A stretch of 64,000 bases of DNA from IMG/VR virus record IMGVR_UViG_3300046477_000628, positions 1-64,000 of that record. One strand, 5' to 3'. The stretch is from a virus. Position numbers and translations under genes: made by a program. This document shows, in pieces, positions 54,773-63,633 of this stretch. The notes beneath the pieces are model-generated. The model was not told where the DNA came from. It did not search any database and saw only the letters and a list, made by a program, of their open reading frames with translations. Position 1 is the stretch's first letter. Every line of letters starts with the position of its first letter.

Positions 54773-56491
54773 ATGGCTAATAGGCGCTACGAAATTTCTT
54801 TGATTGTGAACACTCAGCAATTGACGCAGGCCGCCAACGCAGCCAATCAGGCTCAGGCGAGCGTCAAACTTGGTGCGACTCAAGTCGCCCAAGCTATGCA
54901 GGGCGTTGTCAACACGGTGACCAGCTATTTCGTGGGCATCCAGGGTGTCCGCGAGGCATGGCGACTCGCAACAGCCGCACTTCAGGAGCATATGCGGCTC
55001 CGCAAAGAACTTGCGGATATGAGTCGCACGGATGCTCAAAAAGCAGACGAGTACCGCAAGAGCCTTCGCGAGTACGTTCGTAACGCAGGCGGCTTTACCG
55101 ATCCCTCTAAAGGCATGAAGTTGTTCCAGGAGGCGGGACAATTTCAGAAGGACACAGGACTGGAAGGAAAAGAAGGCGTCGATTTTTTAACTCGCTGGGC
55201 CAGCGACGTGTCCCAGTACATCGGAGACCCCGGCAATAAGAGCAAGGCTGGGCTCATCAATGAGGCCCAAGGGAAATACGTCAGGGATAAGATCGGGAAA
55301 ACAGTCGCGGGCATGGGTATTCCGGGAAAGGCCGGCGTCAAACTTGGTGGCGCGATCATCGGAGCCACCAACTGGAATCAATTCGGGAACAAAGCCGGCG
55401 CGACCGCACATGCTGGATTCGAGAGGTTTCTTCAGATCTCATCGGAAGGCAAAGGAGACGTCGAACGCAACATGGAACTTGGTGCCAGGTTCATCAACGA
55501 AATGGTCCAGGTAGACCGAAGTGAAGGCCGAATCGGAGGAGAGGGCAATACGGCAACAGATCGCGCAGCAGTTCTATTGCGAGAGGTCTCCGAATACAAT
55601 GATCAGGAGGCCGAGGTTTTCGCCAGGAATGCGGTCGAATTCGCCCGCCAAACCGGCAAGAAGTCTGTCGCCAAGACTCTCAAGGAGGCAGGCATAAACA
55701 TGAGCGATAATCCCGTCGAGGACTTCGTAAAACTTCAGAAGTATTTCAAGAAACAAAAGGGAGGGAAAGTAGGAGAGGCCAACGAGACGATGATCGACTT
55801 CATGCGCAACAAGATGAAGGGTAACATTCGGAGTGCGGCCGGCACCTATGCCATAGCTATGGCGGAAGAAAAAGGCTTAGGGCAGGCTGCCATGGAAGCC
55901 GTGAAAGGAATCACTCCGGATACCGTTGCCGGTCTCCAGGCGAAGTGGCTTGAGGCTGACCCTTCGATGGCGATGTCCCAGGCCAGAGAGGCTGCCGCAG
56001 CCGAGGCTCGCAATAAGGGGCTTCTCCAGCTCCACGCTGAGACCGCGAGAACAAGGGCCGAAGAGTTATACACGGCTCGCGGATACGGAGTCCTCGGAGA
56101 TCCGAGATCCAGTATCGAGAAAGGTTCTTTGATGAACCATTTCCCATTCACTATGTTCCAGGCTGGATGGGATGAGAAAAAAGAGGGTCCTGGTTTTGAA
56201 CTTTACAAGGAGTTGATGCTCAGGAATCACCCAGAGCAGTTCCAGGGATATGACAAGCTGACACCGGACATGCAGCGGGCGACCATGAACGCGGCGACCG
56301 TCGGATACTGGAACTCCGACGAAGCCAGCAGAGCCAACAAGTTCAATAAAGAAGTCGGAATCTATGAAGCACGCGAGGGCAAGGACGTGATCGCCTTGCT
56401 CGAAGAATTGGTTCGTGTCGCCAAAGAGCAAGCGCAGGGGCCTAAAGCAGTTCCGATGCCGGCACCCCAGGCGAACATGGTCAAGCCTTGA
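54773..56491 (+). CDS. Tape measure protein
   Basis: 572 residues, ATG at 54773. An N-terminal helical coiled part (LTQAANAANQAQASVKLGATQ), a hydrophobic middle (VKLGGAIIGATNWNQFGNK) and a long Ala-, Lys- and Glu-rich helical body (EEKGLGQAAMEAVKGI, EAAAAEARNKGLLQLHAETARTRAEELY) are typical. It sets tail length; the known 0.15 nm per residue rule implies roughly 85 nm. Shorter than most siphophage tape measures. Confidence 0.82.
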   Translation: MANRRYEISLIVNTQQLTQAANAANQAQASVKLGATQVAQAMQGVVNTVTSYFVGIQGVREAWRLATAALQEHMRLRKELADMSRTDAQKADEYRKSLREYVRNAGGFTDPSKGMKLFQEAGQFQKDTGLEGKEGVDFLTRWASDVSQYIGDPGNKSKAGLINEAQGKYVRDKIGKTVAGMGIPGKAGVKLGGAIIGATNWNQFGNKAGATAHAGFERFLQISSEGKGDVERNMELGARFINEMVQVDRSEGRIGGEGNTATDRAAVLLREVSEYNDQEAEVFARNAVEFARQTGKKSVAKTLKEAGINMSDNPVEDFVKLQKYFKKQKGGKVGEANETMIDFMRNKMKGNIRSAAGTYAIAMAEEKGLGQAAMEAVKGITPDTVAGLQAKWLEADPSMAMSQAREAAAAEARNKGLLQLHAETARTRAEELYTARGYGVLGDPRSSIEKGSLMNHFPFTMFQAGWDEKKEGPGFELYKELMLRNHPEQFQGYDKLTPDMQRATMNAATVGYWNSDEASRANKFNKEVGIYEAREGKDVIALLEELVRVAKEQAQGPKAVPMPAPQANMVKP

Positions 56492-56692
56492 TCATAGTTC
56501 CCGGATCACCGCCAGTGTGGTCACCAGATAGATGACAACGGGAACAAGAAGCATCGCGTGAAAACTCCCCGCGAGGACGCAGGCCGTGAGCGCCAGGATC
56601 GCGTTCTGATACCTGAGTTGGCGTTGAATCATCGATAGTTCCGACGCCTGACTCTTTGTAGAGGCGTCGATGGTTCGGTCTATGGTCGCCAT
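56492..56692 (-). CDS. Small membrane protein (antisense)
   Basis: 66 residues on the minus strand, ATG at 56692 with GAGGAA upstream. A polar N-terminus is followed by a hydrophobic helix pair (NAILALTACVLAGSF, LLVPVVIYLVTTLAVI). Its stop abuts the tape measure stop and the next rightward gene lies 12 bp beyond its start, so it needs a separate promoter. Confidence 0.5.
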   Translation of the reverse strand: MATIDRTIDASTKSQASELSMIQRQLRYQNAILALTACVLAGSFHAMLLVPVVIYLVTTLAVIREL

Positions 56693-56704
56693 TGGGGATT
56701 CCTC

Positions 56705-57205
56705 GTGTCGATCATTGCGTCGTCGTGGCAGTTCAGACATCTGGTGGCCGCCCTCGGCGACTCCTTCAATATGACGGAGACCACCTACAGTGGCCGTCCT
56801 TTAGGGTATGAAGTCGCGGACCTGATTGCAATCGGTATTCTTGTACAGTCACAGGCAGGCAAAGCCCCGAATGGTCAGGCGTGGAAAGCGCTCACCGCCA
56901 AGTACCTGGCGTGGAAGATCAGCAAGGGTTACGACACACGCCGAAACTTCATGACGGGCCGCATGCTTGATTATCTGCAAATCCGCGGCACTGTCATGCT
57001 GATGAAAGACGGGATGACGATGCGGTACGGGCTGACGTCATTCGAGCAGTTGAAGGCCGAGTGGACCAGCGAGGGAACACGCCACAACAAACGCCCCGCG
57101 CGTCCCTTTTACGACCTGAGCAAAGACACCTGCGACAGCCTCGACATATTCCTCGACAAGCATCTCGACTGGTACATCGTAAGCCTAGGAGCCAGGAGAA
57201 TCTAA
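56705..57205 (+). CDS. Virion assembly protein (tail/neck)
   Basis: 166 residues from a GTG at 56705 with GGGA upstream. FRHLVAALGDSF, GYEVADLIAIGILVQSQAG, GRMLDYLQIRG and the C-terminal FYDLSKDTCDSLDIFLDK resemble a conserved phage protein often found near tail assembly genes. The role is inferred from family context. Confidence 0.6.
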   Translation: MSIIASSWQFRHLVAALGDSFNMTETTYSGRPLGYEVADLIAIGILVQSQAGKAPNGQAWKALTAKYLAWKISKGYDTRRNFMTGRMLDYLQIRGTVMLMKDGMTMRYGLTSFEQLKAEWTSEGTRHNKRPARPFYDLSKDTCDSLDIFLDKHLDWYIVSLGARRI

Positions 57206-57206
57206 C

Positions 57207-57617
57207 GTGCCAGCTCTGGATTCCAGTAATGTCTTCGGGATCGCGGTCAAGATGAGCACGTCGGAACTCCCCCGCGAGGCCCAACGTAACACCTACCCTG
57301 GGCTCAACGGCGTCGAGGAACTCGATCAGGGCCACAGGGGACGCATCACCAAATGCACGGGTATGCTCGTGGGTACTTCTCCTGGCGGTCTCGCCGGGGC
57401 CGAGAATGGCCTCCGCAGTTTCAAGGACGGTCTGACGCACGTTCTCACCGACTCCAACGGCACCAACTGGGCGAACGTCAAAGTTGAAGCACTCGAAATC
57501 GAACCCCATGGTCACTTCGCACCGGAACTTGGATTCTGGCGCAGGTACACGGCAGTTTTAAGGCATCTTTACAGCATAGGAATTCCTTTATTCCTGCTGT
57601 CAACCTTCGGGACTTGA
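57207..57617 (+). CDS. Conserved phage tail protein
   Basis: 136 residues. ALDSSNVFGIAVKMSTSE, NGVEELDQGHRGRITKCTG, LAGAENGLRSFKDGLTHVL and a DSNGTNWANVKVEALEI block form a pattern recurring in phage distal-tail modules. The C-terminus is hydrophobic. Unknown exact role. Confidence 0.6.
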   Translation: MPALDSSNVFGIAVKMSTSELPREAQRNTYPGLNGVEELDQGHRGRITKCTGMLVGTSPGGLAGAENGLRSFKDGLTHVLTDSNGTNWANVKVEALEIEPHGHFAPELGFWRRYTAVLRHLYSIGIPLFLLSTFGT

Positions 57618-57705
57618 CTGGCTAGTAGGCTGGTTCACTTCTTTGGTTCCAAATCGATGCTCCCTGTAGAGACGGCGGCGGCATCTACGACGACGGGAGG
57701 CAGCG

Positions 57706-58149
57706 GTGGCAGCAAAGGTTCTCAAGACTGGTCAACAGCAGTGGCTCACAGACCTGCTCGGCGGCGGCTCTCTGGAAAACATCCTGCTCGGGTTGTTCGC
57801 CGCGAGCCATACGCCTGCGGTCACGGACACCCTATCCACTTATACTGCCATCGAAGCGTCATTTTCTGGGTATAGCCAGAAGACGCTGACCAGGTCCATC
57901 GCTGGTGGCACGTGGGGCGCGGTGGCGTTGACTGGTAGCACCATAGACGGAACCAACCACAACGCGATCTCCACCTACGGGACGACCCAGACGTGGAACG
58001 CGACGTCGGCACAGACCGTCTACGGCCACTTCTGGAAGGGCAACACGTCCGCAGTCGGGTTGCTCGCGGAGCAGTGGGCGTCGAGCGTTTCTTTGGTCAA
58101 TCCTTCGAGCGTATCACTGGTTCCGGTGATCGAGTTGGGTAGCAACTAA
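57706..58149 (+). CDS. Virion protein, paralogue of 45963-46418
   Basis: 147 residues from a GTG at 57706 with GGGAGG upstream. LTDLLGGGSLENILLGLF and the following SYSQKTLTRSIAGGTW type segment align with the gene at 45963. Beta-rich second half. The two copies flank the tape measure and tube module by about 11 kb. Likely a structural tail component. Confidence 0.65.
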   Translation: MAAKVLKTGQQQWLTDLLGGGSLENILLGLFAASHTPAVTDTLSTYTAIEASFSGYSQKTLTRSIAGGTWGAVALTGSTIDGTNHNAISTYGTTQTWNATSAQTVYGHFWKGNTSAVGLLAEQWASSVSLVNPSSVSLVPVIELGSN

Positions 58150-58466
58150 TGCATATCTTGATGGTTCGTGACGGCCACTGGTACGCGAGCAAAGAGGCGC
58201 TGGCAAAAGCCAAGAAGTTGCACTTGGTCGGCGATCCTCACGTGACCCCGGATGGTAAGGCGACGATGGTGTTCGACGCTCCGAATCGGTTCGCGATGCA
58301 GGCGGATCACGGTCACGACCTGATGCACTTCGATGGAACTTCGGTGGTTCGCGTCGAGTTCGCCGCAGCGGAACTTGACGACGTGGAGATGCTGGTCGAG
58401 TTCGACCATCTCCCGGAGTCTCGCAAGGAGACGTCGTGGATGCTGCCGGGGTCGAAGTTGGCGTGA
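58149..58466 (+). CDS. Hypothetical tail protein
   Basis: 105 residues, start in a TAATG overlap. Beta-rich with His/Asp motifs (HILMVRDGHWYASKEALA, ATMVFDAPNRFAMQADHGHDL). No family seen. Its position implies tail assembly. Confidence 0.5.
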   Translation: MHILMVRDGHWYASKEALAKAKKLHLVGDPHVTPDGKATMVFDAPNRFAMQADHGHDLMHFDGTSVVRVEFAAAELDDVEMLVEFDHLPESRKETSWMLPGSKLA

Positions 58467-58480
58467 CTTGCGAGGCATGA

Positions 58481-59059
58481 ATGTTACAAAAGAATCAGGT
58501 GTCGCAAGGGACTTACCTTTTTGCCACCGACACGACGGCTTCTCCCCCGATCGGCAAGACAGGCGACCAGACCAACATCACCGGGCACTGGTCGGCGGAT
58601 GGTGGTGCAGACGCATCCTTTACCACCACTCATCCTACAGAGGTTGGGCACGGCGTGTACTGGCAGCCTCTGGCGCAAGCGGAGACCAATGGGAATCGGC
58701 TCGCGTTCTCGTGGTCCAGCACCACCACCGGGATCACCGTGGAGTCCCAGTTCGCCGACACCGTGATCACCCTGACTCCACCCGGGATTCGCAAGAACGT
58801 AGGGATTAACGGATTCGAGTTCCCGATGATCGATTCCGCGAACCGTCCCGATCGCAAGACTGGCGTCACGGTCACGTCTACTCGATCTATCGACGGTGCC
58901 GCGTTCGCGCCGTGCACGAACTCGGCCGCCGAGAATGCCACCACGGGTTTCTACGTTATCAACCTGTCGGCGTCTGATCTCAACGGCACCACGATCGGAC
59001 TGCTATTCACGGCACCAGGCTGCGACGACACCTATGTCGAGATCCTCACGCAACCATAA
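58481..59059 (+). CDS. Beta-sandwich tail protein
   Basis: 192 residues. A repeated beta pattern (GTYLFATDTTASPP, GHGVYWQPLAQAETNG, FPMIDSANRPDRKTG) and the end GLLFTAPGCDDTYVEIL resemble small virion Ig-like domains. It precedes the Gly-repeat and FN3 protein, so it is probably a baseplate or fibre component. Confidence 0.55.
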   Translation: MLQKNQVSQGTYLFATDTTASPPIGKTGDQTNITGHWSADGGADASFTTTHPTEVGHGVYWQPLAQAETNGNRLAFSWSSTTTGITVESQFADTVITLTPPGIRKNVGINGFEFPMIDSANRPDRKTGVTVTSTRSIDGAAFAPCTNSAAENATTGFYVINLSASDLNGTTIGLLFTAPGCDDTYVEILTQP

Positions 59060-59074
59060 AGCGGGAGGATTGCG

Positions 59075-60373
59075 ATGCCGACAGTCCGTGTTGGAGGCAA
59101 CAGCCCGGTATACACGTTCAGGCTGGTCAGTTCGCTCAATGGACTCGGCCAGCCGTTCTCGTTTACTCCCACCTTTACGCCTCCCGGCGTCAGTGTGTCT
59201 TCCGCGGGCGGACCCGTCCTCGGTGGCACGTCCCAGGGATTGCTCTCGTTCTCCGTGACCGGCACCGGCGGCGTAGTCGCGGCGTCCTCGCTTAGCCATC
59301 CTGGCATCGTGTTCACAGTCTCGGCATCGGGTGGACCCGTGCTCGGCGAGACCGTGGCTCAGCCGAAACTCGGATTCACGATCACCGCGTCCGGTGGACC
59401 TGTACTCTCGGAACTGGTGTCCGCTGCCTCGACGACGACCGTGACTGGCAGTGGTGGCCCTGTACTCGGGGAAACGATCGCTCAACCGAGTGCCGGGTTT
59501 ACGGCCACGGCGCACGGTGGCCCTGTGCTCTCCGAGCTGGTGTCGGCGCCGCTCACCGTGACCGTGACTGCACACGGTGGCCCCGTCCTGTCCGGTTTGT
59601 CTCAGGCGCATGGGCGATTCTACCAGCAGACGTGGATCGGCGGCGTCTCCTACGGAGGATCTGCCGAGAACGATGCCAACCTTGTTCTGCACGGATTCAC
59701 GACGTGGGTCATCCTGGACCTGACGGTTCGACGCGTCGGCGATGAAATCTTGCTCCAGTGGGAATCATCGCTGCCCAAGGGTTACTGGTATCAGGTCTAT
59801 ATCAACAATGTCCTGACCAAGTGGACGCAGGAAACCAAGGTCGTCATTCCGTACCCGGTGGGCAACGTCCAGTACAAGGTGGGCGCCGTTCCAACGGGCC
59901 AGCAATCGTTCGATTTCTCCTCTACGTTCCCGGTGACGCCGAAGCGGGAGATCACGCTCAATTGGACCGGTGGCCGCTACCTCGGCGACGACATTGCCGG
60001 GTTCCACGTCTATATGAGCGACGGCCCCAACGTGGCCTCGATCGACTACAACAGCATCGTGGCCACGGTTCCGGCGTTCGACGGCAACAACATCACCGAT
60101 GGATTCGGGCTCGGCGGCTTCGGCGACGGCGGGTTTGGCCGCGCCAGCAACCAGTACACGTGGACCAGCGACCATCTGGCCCGCGGCCTGTGGCGCGTCG
60201 GCGTCAAGTCGTTCGACATGCTCGGCAACGAAGGCAGCCCTGACGAGGGATCGATCCAGGTTGACGGACCACCTGATCCGCCGGCCCGCGACACTCGCGG
60301 GAATCGCGTAGAGTACACCTACAATCAGCCCACGCACACCGCGACCGTGACGTGGCTCCCGAGCCCAGGATAA
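59075..60373 (+). CDS. Gly-repeat and FN3 tail protein, copy 2
   Basis: 432 residues. N-terminal third carries about six Ser-Gly-Gly-Pro-Val-Leu-(Gly/Ser) repeats (SGGPVLGETVAQ, SGGPVLSELVSA) in the same position as the repeats of the 50360 protein. The rest has FN3-like beta-domains (GRYLGDDIAGFHVYMSDG, DGFGLGGFGDGGFG, FGRASNQYTWTSDHLARG). Possible adhesive tip or baseplate protein. Confidence 0.6.
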   Translation: MPTVRVGGNSPVYTFRLVSSLNGLGQPFSFTPTFTPPGVSVSSAGGPVLGGTSQGLLSFSVTGTGGVVAASSLSHPGIVFTVSASGGPVLGETVAQPKLGFTITASGGPVLSELVSAASTTTVTGSGGPVLGETIAQPSAGFTATAHGGPVLSELVSAPLTVTVTAHGGPVLSGLSQAHGRFYQQTWIGGVSYGGSAENDANLVLHGFTTWVILDLTVRRVGDEILLQWESSLPKGYWYQVYINNVLTKWTQETKVVIPYPVGNVQYKVGAVPTGQQSFDFSSTFPVTPKREITLNWTGGRYLGDDIAGFHVYMSDGPNVASIDYNSIVATVPAFDGNNITDGFGLGGFGDGGFGRASNQYTWTSDHLARGLWRVGVKSFDMLGNEGSPDEGSIQVDGPPDPPARDTRGNRVEYTYNQPTHTATVTWLPSPG

Positions 60374-60376
60374 ACG

Positions 60377-60895
60377 ATGTCAAACTCCTACACTTCGCGA
60401 GCCAGAATAGCCAAGCCGGCCCGATCTGACCGCAACTGGGACATCCCGGTCAACGCCAACTCGGATCTGCTCGACGCAATCAACGCGATCGGTGCCGGCT
60501 GCGTGACCCCGACCGAGATTCCATCGGTGTCGCTGAACGTCACGGTTGCGTCGTGTTCCTATCAGAAACTAGACGGCAGCGTGGGGGCGTTCCCTGGTGC
60601 TACGTCTCAGATCGTGACGGCATCATCGACCACAGTTCTGTATCTGGACGCCACGGGAACGCTCACCACCGCCGTTTCATATCCATCCGCCGCCCACACG
60701 AAACTCGGGACCGTCGTGGCCGGCGTGGGCACCATCCTGTCGATCACCGACGACCGCATGCCACTCCCGCTGTCTCTGTCTCCGGCCGGTGGAATTCTGG
60801 TTAATGCGGCCTCAGACGGGGCAGCGGCGAGCGGCGGCGTGCCGATCGGCGGTTTTTACAGAACGGGCAACGCGGTCCAGGTACGTCTCGCGTGA
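60377..60895 (+). CDS. Small tail protein
   Basis: 172 residues. Low-complexity beta-rich sequence with Ala, Ser, Thr (TASSTTVLYLDATGTLTTAVSYPSA, then GVGTILSITDDRMPLPLSLS). It follows the repeat protein and precedes the hub. No family seen. Confidence 0.5.
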   Translation: MSNSYTSRARIAKPARSDRNWDIPVNANSDLLDAINAIGAGCVTPTEIPSVSLNVTVASCSYQKLDGSVGAFPGATSQIVTASSTTVLYLDATGTLTTAVSYPSAAHTKLGTVVAGVGTILSITDDRMPLPLSLSPAGGILVNAASDGAAASGGVPIGGFYRTGNAVQVRLA

Positions 60896-60905
60896 GGAGC
60901 AAGAG

Positions 60906-63293
60906 ATGCCAGGCGATGCAGGCACAGGCGATCTCAATGCGGACGAAATCCCGTTGGGGCGTCCATCGGAGATGCTGGGCGTCTTCCGATGGTCCCAGGC
61001 AGAAGGTGATAATAGCTGGTTCATGCAGCCGCAGCCCAATCTCGTCGTGACCAATATCACGATCCGCGAAGATGCCAACCCCCCAGTGGCGACGTTCCGC
61101 TATCGGTTCGACCCCAATTTTCTGCCCGGCAACTTTCCGACGCGGTTCGACCAGGCATACGGAAATCCTCCAGATCGAGAAGAGGTTCTTCATGTAGATG
61201 ATCGCATCGTCGTAATCCGCGATCTCGGTGACGGAGAATTCCTCTATGTGTTCGATGGCTTCGTGACGCAACCTCAGGCGATCGTGGATGGCAACACGGA
61301 GACAGTGGTGGTCACGGCGATGGGGACTCCGTTTCGCGAGTGGGATTTCGTTCTCCCGGGGGCGCTGTGGCAGGACGAAGATGAAACATCGAAACCCTCG
61401 TGGTATTACACGGATACGGTTGCAAGATTCAACCCTCTGGGGAAAGCGAACGCGCAGCCAGACAATGCACCGGATGACGACAACGAGACGCCTCAGATCA
61501 AAGGCGACTATTACTTCGTCGCGGACGGGGACACCGCGTATCCGTTCACGTCGGTAGACGACCCAGAGGAAGCCTCGAATCCCAGGGCGCAACTCTGGAC
61601 CCTGGCCATGGCCGTCCAGTATTGCGTGCTCGTCGGAATCGAGCATCCTCTCGGGCTCCAGGGTGCTCCCGACCTGCGAGACGTCGCCCACGATTACCCA
61701 TTGCCGTACGTGAAGGTTCCTGACTTCGTCGATCTCACCAAGTTGCTCAAGGCCATCGTCCCCAAGGACGACGGTGGCCCCATCGACCTCCACGATCCTG
61801 AAACCTACGACAAAGTCAACATCATGTGCCCCGATGTCGAGGTGACAGGGATCTCGTGGCCGGAGGCGGTTTCGAGGCTGATCCGCCCGTTCGGGTTCCA
61901 CTATCGGTTCGACATCCAGGTCAACGAGGATAACCAGCTCCCAGAGTGGATCATGACCTTCTACCGGGAGGATGACGACAAGCTCACCACGACATTGCGT
62001 CTCCAGGAACCCAGGAGTGACCTCGATCCAGGCCAGACCAATGTCGGCGCGATTCGCATGGCACGGGATGCCGTTCATGTCGCCAACGAGTTCGAGATTG
62101 ACACCGCGATGGTAGAGTATGAGGCCACGTTCTTGCTGGCACCAGGGTTCCCCATAGACGACGCGGACCTAGAGAATCTTCCGTTGTTCATGGACGGAGG
62201 AGATGGCCCCGACAACCGGCTCAAATATCGAAGGTTCATCTTTGGCGAGAACGGCGCCGAGGTATGGGACGCCCAAGCCAAAAACATGTCTAGTCAAGAT
62301 CTCGACACGAAGTTCTACAAACTATTCACCATCGACGACAGGGACCGTCCTCTATTAAAAGACTTCAAATTCCTGCATCGCAAGAGGAAGCCGATCGGAC
62401 AATTGCATTCCAAATTACCGGATGGACAGGCATATCGATACCAACTTCACGTGTCGGATTACAAAAACTACACAAAAGATGCTGATGGTAGCCCACCGAG
62501 CCGGATTCCAATTATATGGAACGGCGATGGCAAATGGCAACTGGTATCTTCCACCGAGTACAGTCTGCTCGATGACCGCATCGGCATCCAACTCACATGC
62601 TTTGATCCAAACGGGTTTTCGGCTGGGAACCCCCTGAAGCACGACGAGAAGCCTCTCACTGAGGTTTTCGAGAACGAGAATGGCCTTCTTAATGTCGTCC
62701 AGTGGCTCACAAACGGTGGACGTGGGATTATCTTTGCGTTGACATGCGTGATTCAGTTTGATCATGACATTGACCTCGTCCTACCCAGAAGGGATTCGTC
62801 GCTCACTGGATACCGTATCCGCCGAAAACTCGATCAGCGTGATCGATGGAAGAAGCAGATCGCAACCAAGTATTCGATGATTGCCAAGGACGTTTCGCCG
62901 GACAAATTCAAAGATGACAAGGGTAACGCCAAGGATTTTTATTACGCTCGCGACGACACCAAGGTCGCCAAGAACATCATGCAGGGATACCAGAGATCTC
63001 ATGAATCTGGTTCGCACGCAGGCAACTTCACGATCCCGAGATTCTCGACCGCGTACAACGTGGGCATGACCGTGGAGTCGATTGACGGCCGCGACGTCAA
63101 TATGCAGATCAACTCTGGTGCTGGCCAGGGCGAGACACCAAGATACTCTCGAATCCAGTCGATCGCGTGGACCTGCGAGGGCCAGCAAACCACGACGGTG
63201 ACGCTGACCGACGAGCGGGCCGACCCCATGGCTCGCCGTACCGCGTTGCAGGCAAGACTGCACCACGGGAGAGCACACGGCGGAGCACACTGA
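60906..63293 (+). CDS. Tail hub or distal tail protein
   Basis: 795 residues from the ATG at 60906 (GAGGAG upstream). Large beta-rich protein (ATFRYRFDPNFLPGNFPTRF, DDRIVVIRDLGDGEFLYVFDG, SWPEAVSRLIRPFGFHYRFD). The size and position near the end of the tail gene block fit the tail tip hub that docks fibres and initiates ejection. No lysozyme-like domain recognised. Confidence 0.65.
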   Translation: MPGDAGTGDLNADEIPLGRPSEMLGVFRWSQAEGDNSWFMQPQPNLVVTNITIREDANPPVATFRYRFDPNFLPGNFPTRFDQAYGNPPDREEVLHVDDRIVVIRDLGDGEFLYVFDGFVTQPQAIVDGNTETVVVTAMGTPFREWDFVLPGALWQDEDETSKPSWYYTDTVARFNPLGKANAQPDNAPDDDNETPQIKGDYYFVADGDTAYPFTSVDDPEEASNPRAQLWTLAMAVQYCVLVGIEHPLGLQGAPDLRDVAHDYPLPYVKVPDFVDLTKLLKAIVPKDDGGPIDLHDPETYDKVNIMCPDVEVTGISWPEAVSRLIRPFGFHYRFDIQVNEDNQLPEWIMTFYREDDDKLTTTLRLQEPRSDLDPGQTNVGAIRMARDAVHVANEFEIDTAMVEYEATFLLAPGFPIDDADLENLPLFMDGGDGPDNRLKYRRFIFGENGAEVWDAQAKNMSSQDLDTKFYKLFTIDDRDRPLLKDFKFLHRKRKPIGQLHSKLPDGQAYRYQLHVSDYKNYTKDADGSPPSRIPIIWNGDGKWQLVSSTEYSLLDDRIGIQLTCFDPNGFSAGNPLKHDEKPLTEVFENENGLLNVVQWLTNGGRGIIFALTCVIQFDHDIDLVLPRRDSSLTGYRIRRKLDQRDRWKKQIATKYSMIAKDVSPDKFKDDKGNAKDFYYARDDTKVAKNIMQGYQRSHESGSHAGNFTIPRFSTAYNVGMTVESIDGRDVNMQINSGAGQGETPRYSRIQSIAWTCEGQQTTTVTLTDERADPMARRTALQARLHHGRAHGGAH

Positions 63294-63625
63294 TGGACGA
63301 GATAGATCGCCAGCTCAGGATCGACATCCTCGATGCCCGAGATGAGCTGCGCACCATCCAAAGTATGACTCAGAGCATGCCTCCGCGCGAGATCCTGGTC
63401 AAGACGACCACCAAGGATTCGTACCCGACCATTCCCCAGGCCTACTACGCCTGCAACCCTTGCTCGATCAGCGGACCCACTGTCGAGGGCAGCAATGCCG
63501 TGGTTCAGCCCGAGACGCCAACCCGCATCGTCTACGTGTGGAACGCCGGCTCCAAGGTGCCTCCGGTGGGCACGGTGAGGATCGCAACAAGTACGGGTGG
63601 TCGGTGGGTGTTCGCGTACTGCTAA
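63293..63625 (+). CDS. Small tail protein, paralogue of the next gene
   Basis: 110 residues, ATG in a TGATG overlap. The N-terminal helix DEIDRQLRIDILDARDEL and the C-terminal beta part VYVWNAGSKVPPVG with GGRWVF align with the following protein (MSEDLRQFRVDMLDIRQ, VLGPKVPSVGDKL, GGRWV). Tandem duplicates of a short tail component, perhaps a fibre connector. Confidence 0.6.
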   Translation: MDEIDRQLRIDILDARDELRTIQSMTQSMPPREILVKTTTKDSYPTIPQAYYACNPCSISGPTVEGSNAVVQPETPTRIVYVWNAGSKVPPVGTVRIATSTGGRWVFAYC

Positions 63626-63633
63626 GAGGAATC

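Noticed and set aside
60801-62078. Antisense frame (425 codons) opposite the tail hub.
   Set aside because: High Arg/Val/Asp shadow composition and no ribosome site.
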